Assembly (NCBI GenBank): GCA_027619145.1
Contig: JAQCGA010000285.1
Coordinates: 1-5,840 of the forward strand
DNA length: 5,840 nucleotides
From: a bacterium
Lineage (GTDB): Bacteria > Latescibacterota > UBA2968 > GCA-2709665
Reading direction: 5' to 3'
Within the stretch, counting starts at the first letter, position 1. Each line of letters begins with the position of its first letter. Position numbers and translations under genes: made by a program. Below are positions 4,064-5,840 of this stretch, piece by piece. The notes under the pieces are model-generated. The model had not been told where the DNA came from, did no database searches, and saw only the letters and a list, made by a program, of their open reading frames with translations.

Positions 4064-5840
4064 TTATCTGATGTCTCCTGAGATGCTCACCGAGAAGAGC
4101 CGGGGGGCACCCAGGTTGCGTTCTACTTTGGCATAATTGTATTCCAGGGCGTTGTGAATTTTGAAGGTGGCGTCTACGGGGCCCAGATTACGGGTTACAG
4201 AGAGGTCCAGGAGGTAGAGGGCGATGAGGTCGCGGGTGCCTTCGGGGAAGAGGCCGGAAGCGCGAAGGATGCGGCTGCGGTATCGAAATCGACCTTCGAG
4301 GGTCCAGGCACCCAGGTTGGCCCGGAGGCCGGTGCCGGCGATATGGCGAGGACGGTAGGGCAGAGGCTGGCTTTTTCCGGGGAGGTCTTCTGTGGCGTTG
4401 ACAAAGGTATAGGTGGCATCCAGAATAAAAAAATGCCAGGAGGCAAGCAGTTTCCAGGCCGGTGCTGCGGCCTTTGGAGACGTTGCGGAAACTGACGACG
4501 CCAGAGGCGTTGGGCCGGGCTTCTACGAGGTCTCGGTAGCGGCTCCAGAAGACGGCCAGGTCCAGGTGAAGTCCACGGTTCCAGGAGTGGTTGAGACCAG
4601 CTTCCCAGGAGAGGCTGTGTTCAGCAGAAAGGCCGATGTTGGGGACAATGGGTACAGCGGAAAAGGTGGCGTTGGTGTAAATTTCAGCAATGGAGGGGCT
4701 GCGGAAGCCCCAGCCCAGGGTGCTGCGTAAACCGGTCTGTGGGGTGAGGCGGTACGAGAGGCCCAGTTTGGGGCTGAAGCTTTTTTCAGGGGTGCGATTG
4801 TCTGTGCGGGCGCGATCGAAGCGGCCGCCAGCAGAGAGGCTGAGACCTTCTTTGGGTTCGAGTTCGGCCTGGACATAGGCGGCCAGGTTCAGGCCGTTGT
4901 GATTGCCGAAGAGGGTGGGTGAGGAGCGCACGCGGTCTGCAATCCATTCTGTGCCCAGGGTAAGTGAGAGGGCCGGATTGGGCTGGAGGTCAAGCTGGAG
5001 TTCCTGGCCGAGTTTGGTTGCTGTGGAACCGGTTTCGCCTTCTACTTCGTTGTTAAAGTTTGTGCGGTAGGCAAAGGTCTTGATGCGGTAGCCGGTTTGT
5101 GAACCCAGGAGGTGGTAGAAGTCCAGGTTGAGGTTGAACTTGTCTGAGAGCGTTTTGTCTTTGCTGCTGTTGGCGGGCACTTCCAGGGGTTCGTTGCGGT
5201 CTTTCCACTGGATGAATACGCCGTGGTCGTCTCTGGCCCAGTTTGCGGTAGCGGTGAGGATGGTGGTGGGTTTGAAGGCGTACCGCAGTTTTCCAAAGCC
5301 GCTGTAGCGTTTGTACCAGTTGTTTTCTTTGTATCCGTTGGTCCGCTTCTGGCCCAGCCCCAGGATCACGCCCAGGTTGTTAGATTGTCGGCTGTGGCTG
5401 AGGTCCAGGCTCTGGGTATACCGCCTGCTGGAAGTCCAGTCCCACTCCGGGTGGGTGGGGTCGCTGTACGCGCCGCCCAGGAGACGAAACCGGGTTTGAG
5501 GAACCGGTGAGGGGTCCCGGGTGATGATGTTGATGATTCCGCCAAGCGCACCGGTGCCATAGAGGGCGGAGCCTGCACCTTTGATGATTTCTACGCGGGC
5601 GATTTGATCCAGGGGAATGGCATCCCATTTGACTTCCGCATTGTCCGCCGAGAGTGAGGGAAAGCCGTCGATGAGCAGGAGTACACGGCTACCGGTGCCT
5701 CGAGAATATCCGCTGGAGCCCCGGATGTTGACCTGGCCGCTGACTATGTGTATGCCGGGTACGGATTCCAGGGATTCGTCCAGAGAAGTAATGTTGTCAT
5801 CTTGGAGTTCTTTTTCGCTCAGAACGCTTACGCTGGTGGG
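4064..5840 (-). CDS. TonB-dependent outer-membrane receptor, 5'-truncated by the window, with a 3' frameshift
   Basis: The frame is open from the right edge. Numbering from the edge, residues 1-110 form a TonB receptor plug: VSVLSEKELQDDNITSLDESLESVPGI-type opening, VNIRGSSGYS (37-46), VLLLIDGFP (53-61) and VEIIKGAGSALYGTGALGG then IINIITR (83-108). The rest is beta-barrel, with RFDRART, SPKLGLSYRLT and WGFRSPSIAEIY typical of the family. Such receptors import iron chelates, cobalamin or glycans using TonB energy; the substrate is not evident. The signal peptide and TonB box lie outside. A single frameshift occurs between 4427 and 4453. Upstream the frame reads KGRSTGLETACLLA; one base must be skipped to continue as FFILDATYTFVNATEDLPGK and on to SVSISGDIR and TAA at 4064-4066. 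Without the shift, translation ends in nonsense at 4188. One surplus T in the T7 run at 4427-4433 would explain it. It could be a sequencing error, a real pseudogene or slippage. With correction, about 591 residues are present. Confidence 0.9.

Overview
The window appears to come from a flagellated, outer-membrane-bearing (diderm) bacterium. The outer membrane is shown by a TonB-dependent receptor and a small secreted beta-barrel-like protein. Flagella are suggested only by a sigma-28 (FliA/SigD)-type promoter, so that point is an inference. Taxonomy cannot be fixed from the sequence. An FCB-group or candidate-phylum metagenome-like genome would fit, but this is a guess. All genes I can support lie on the minus strand, so the window is best read right to left; the long plus-strand ORFs are shadows.

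Right block (5840 to 2344). A TonB-dependent outer-membrane receptor enters from the right edge, without its N-terminus. It carries plug and barrel sequence and a single frameshift near its 3' end. It is followed by a small outer-membrane protein with a signal peptide, then a perfect 28-bp palindrome, then an NADPH:quinone oxidoreductase (Qor), and finally a clear intrinsic terminator. Two short arrays of AATTNNN heptamers sit in front of the small outer-membrane gene and just behind qor. In both, the minus strand spells TTGACA-N17-GATAAT, so the arrays look like portable sigma-70 promoters.

Middle block (about 2276 to 180). A sigma-28-like promoter (TAAA-N16-GCCGATAC) is followed by a leader that can fold into a long hairpin. 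Then come three genes I do not recognise: a 49-53 aa protein, a 116 aa low-complexity protein and a 342 aa Gln/Ala/Thr/Glu-rich protein with a C-terminal coiled coil. A strong intrinsic terminator closes the unit. The 116 aa and 342 aa proteins end in a shared motif, G-[GS]-[NQ]-[VL]-D-I-[IL]. The 342 aa protein also carries a stretch resembling the flagellin N-terminal signature. Together this suggests a late-flagellar or motility operon of undescribed proteins. It is the most interesting part of the window, and its function remains inferred.

Left edge (180 to 1). A sigma-70-like promoter overlaps the T-tract of the preceding terminator and leads into the first 34 codons of an aldo/keto reductase, which runs off the window.
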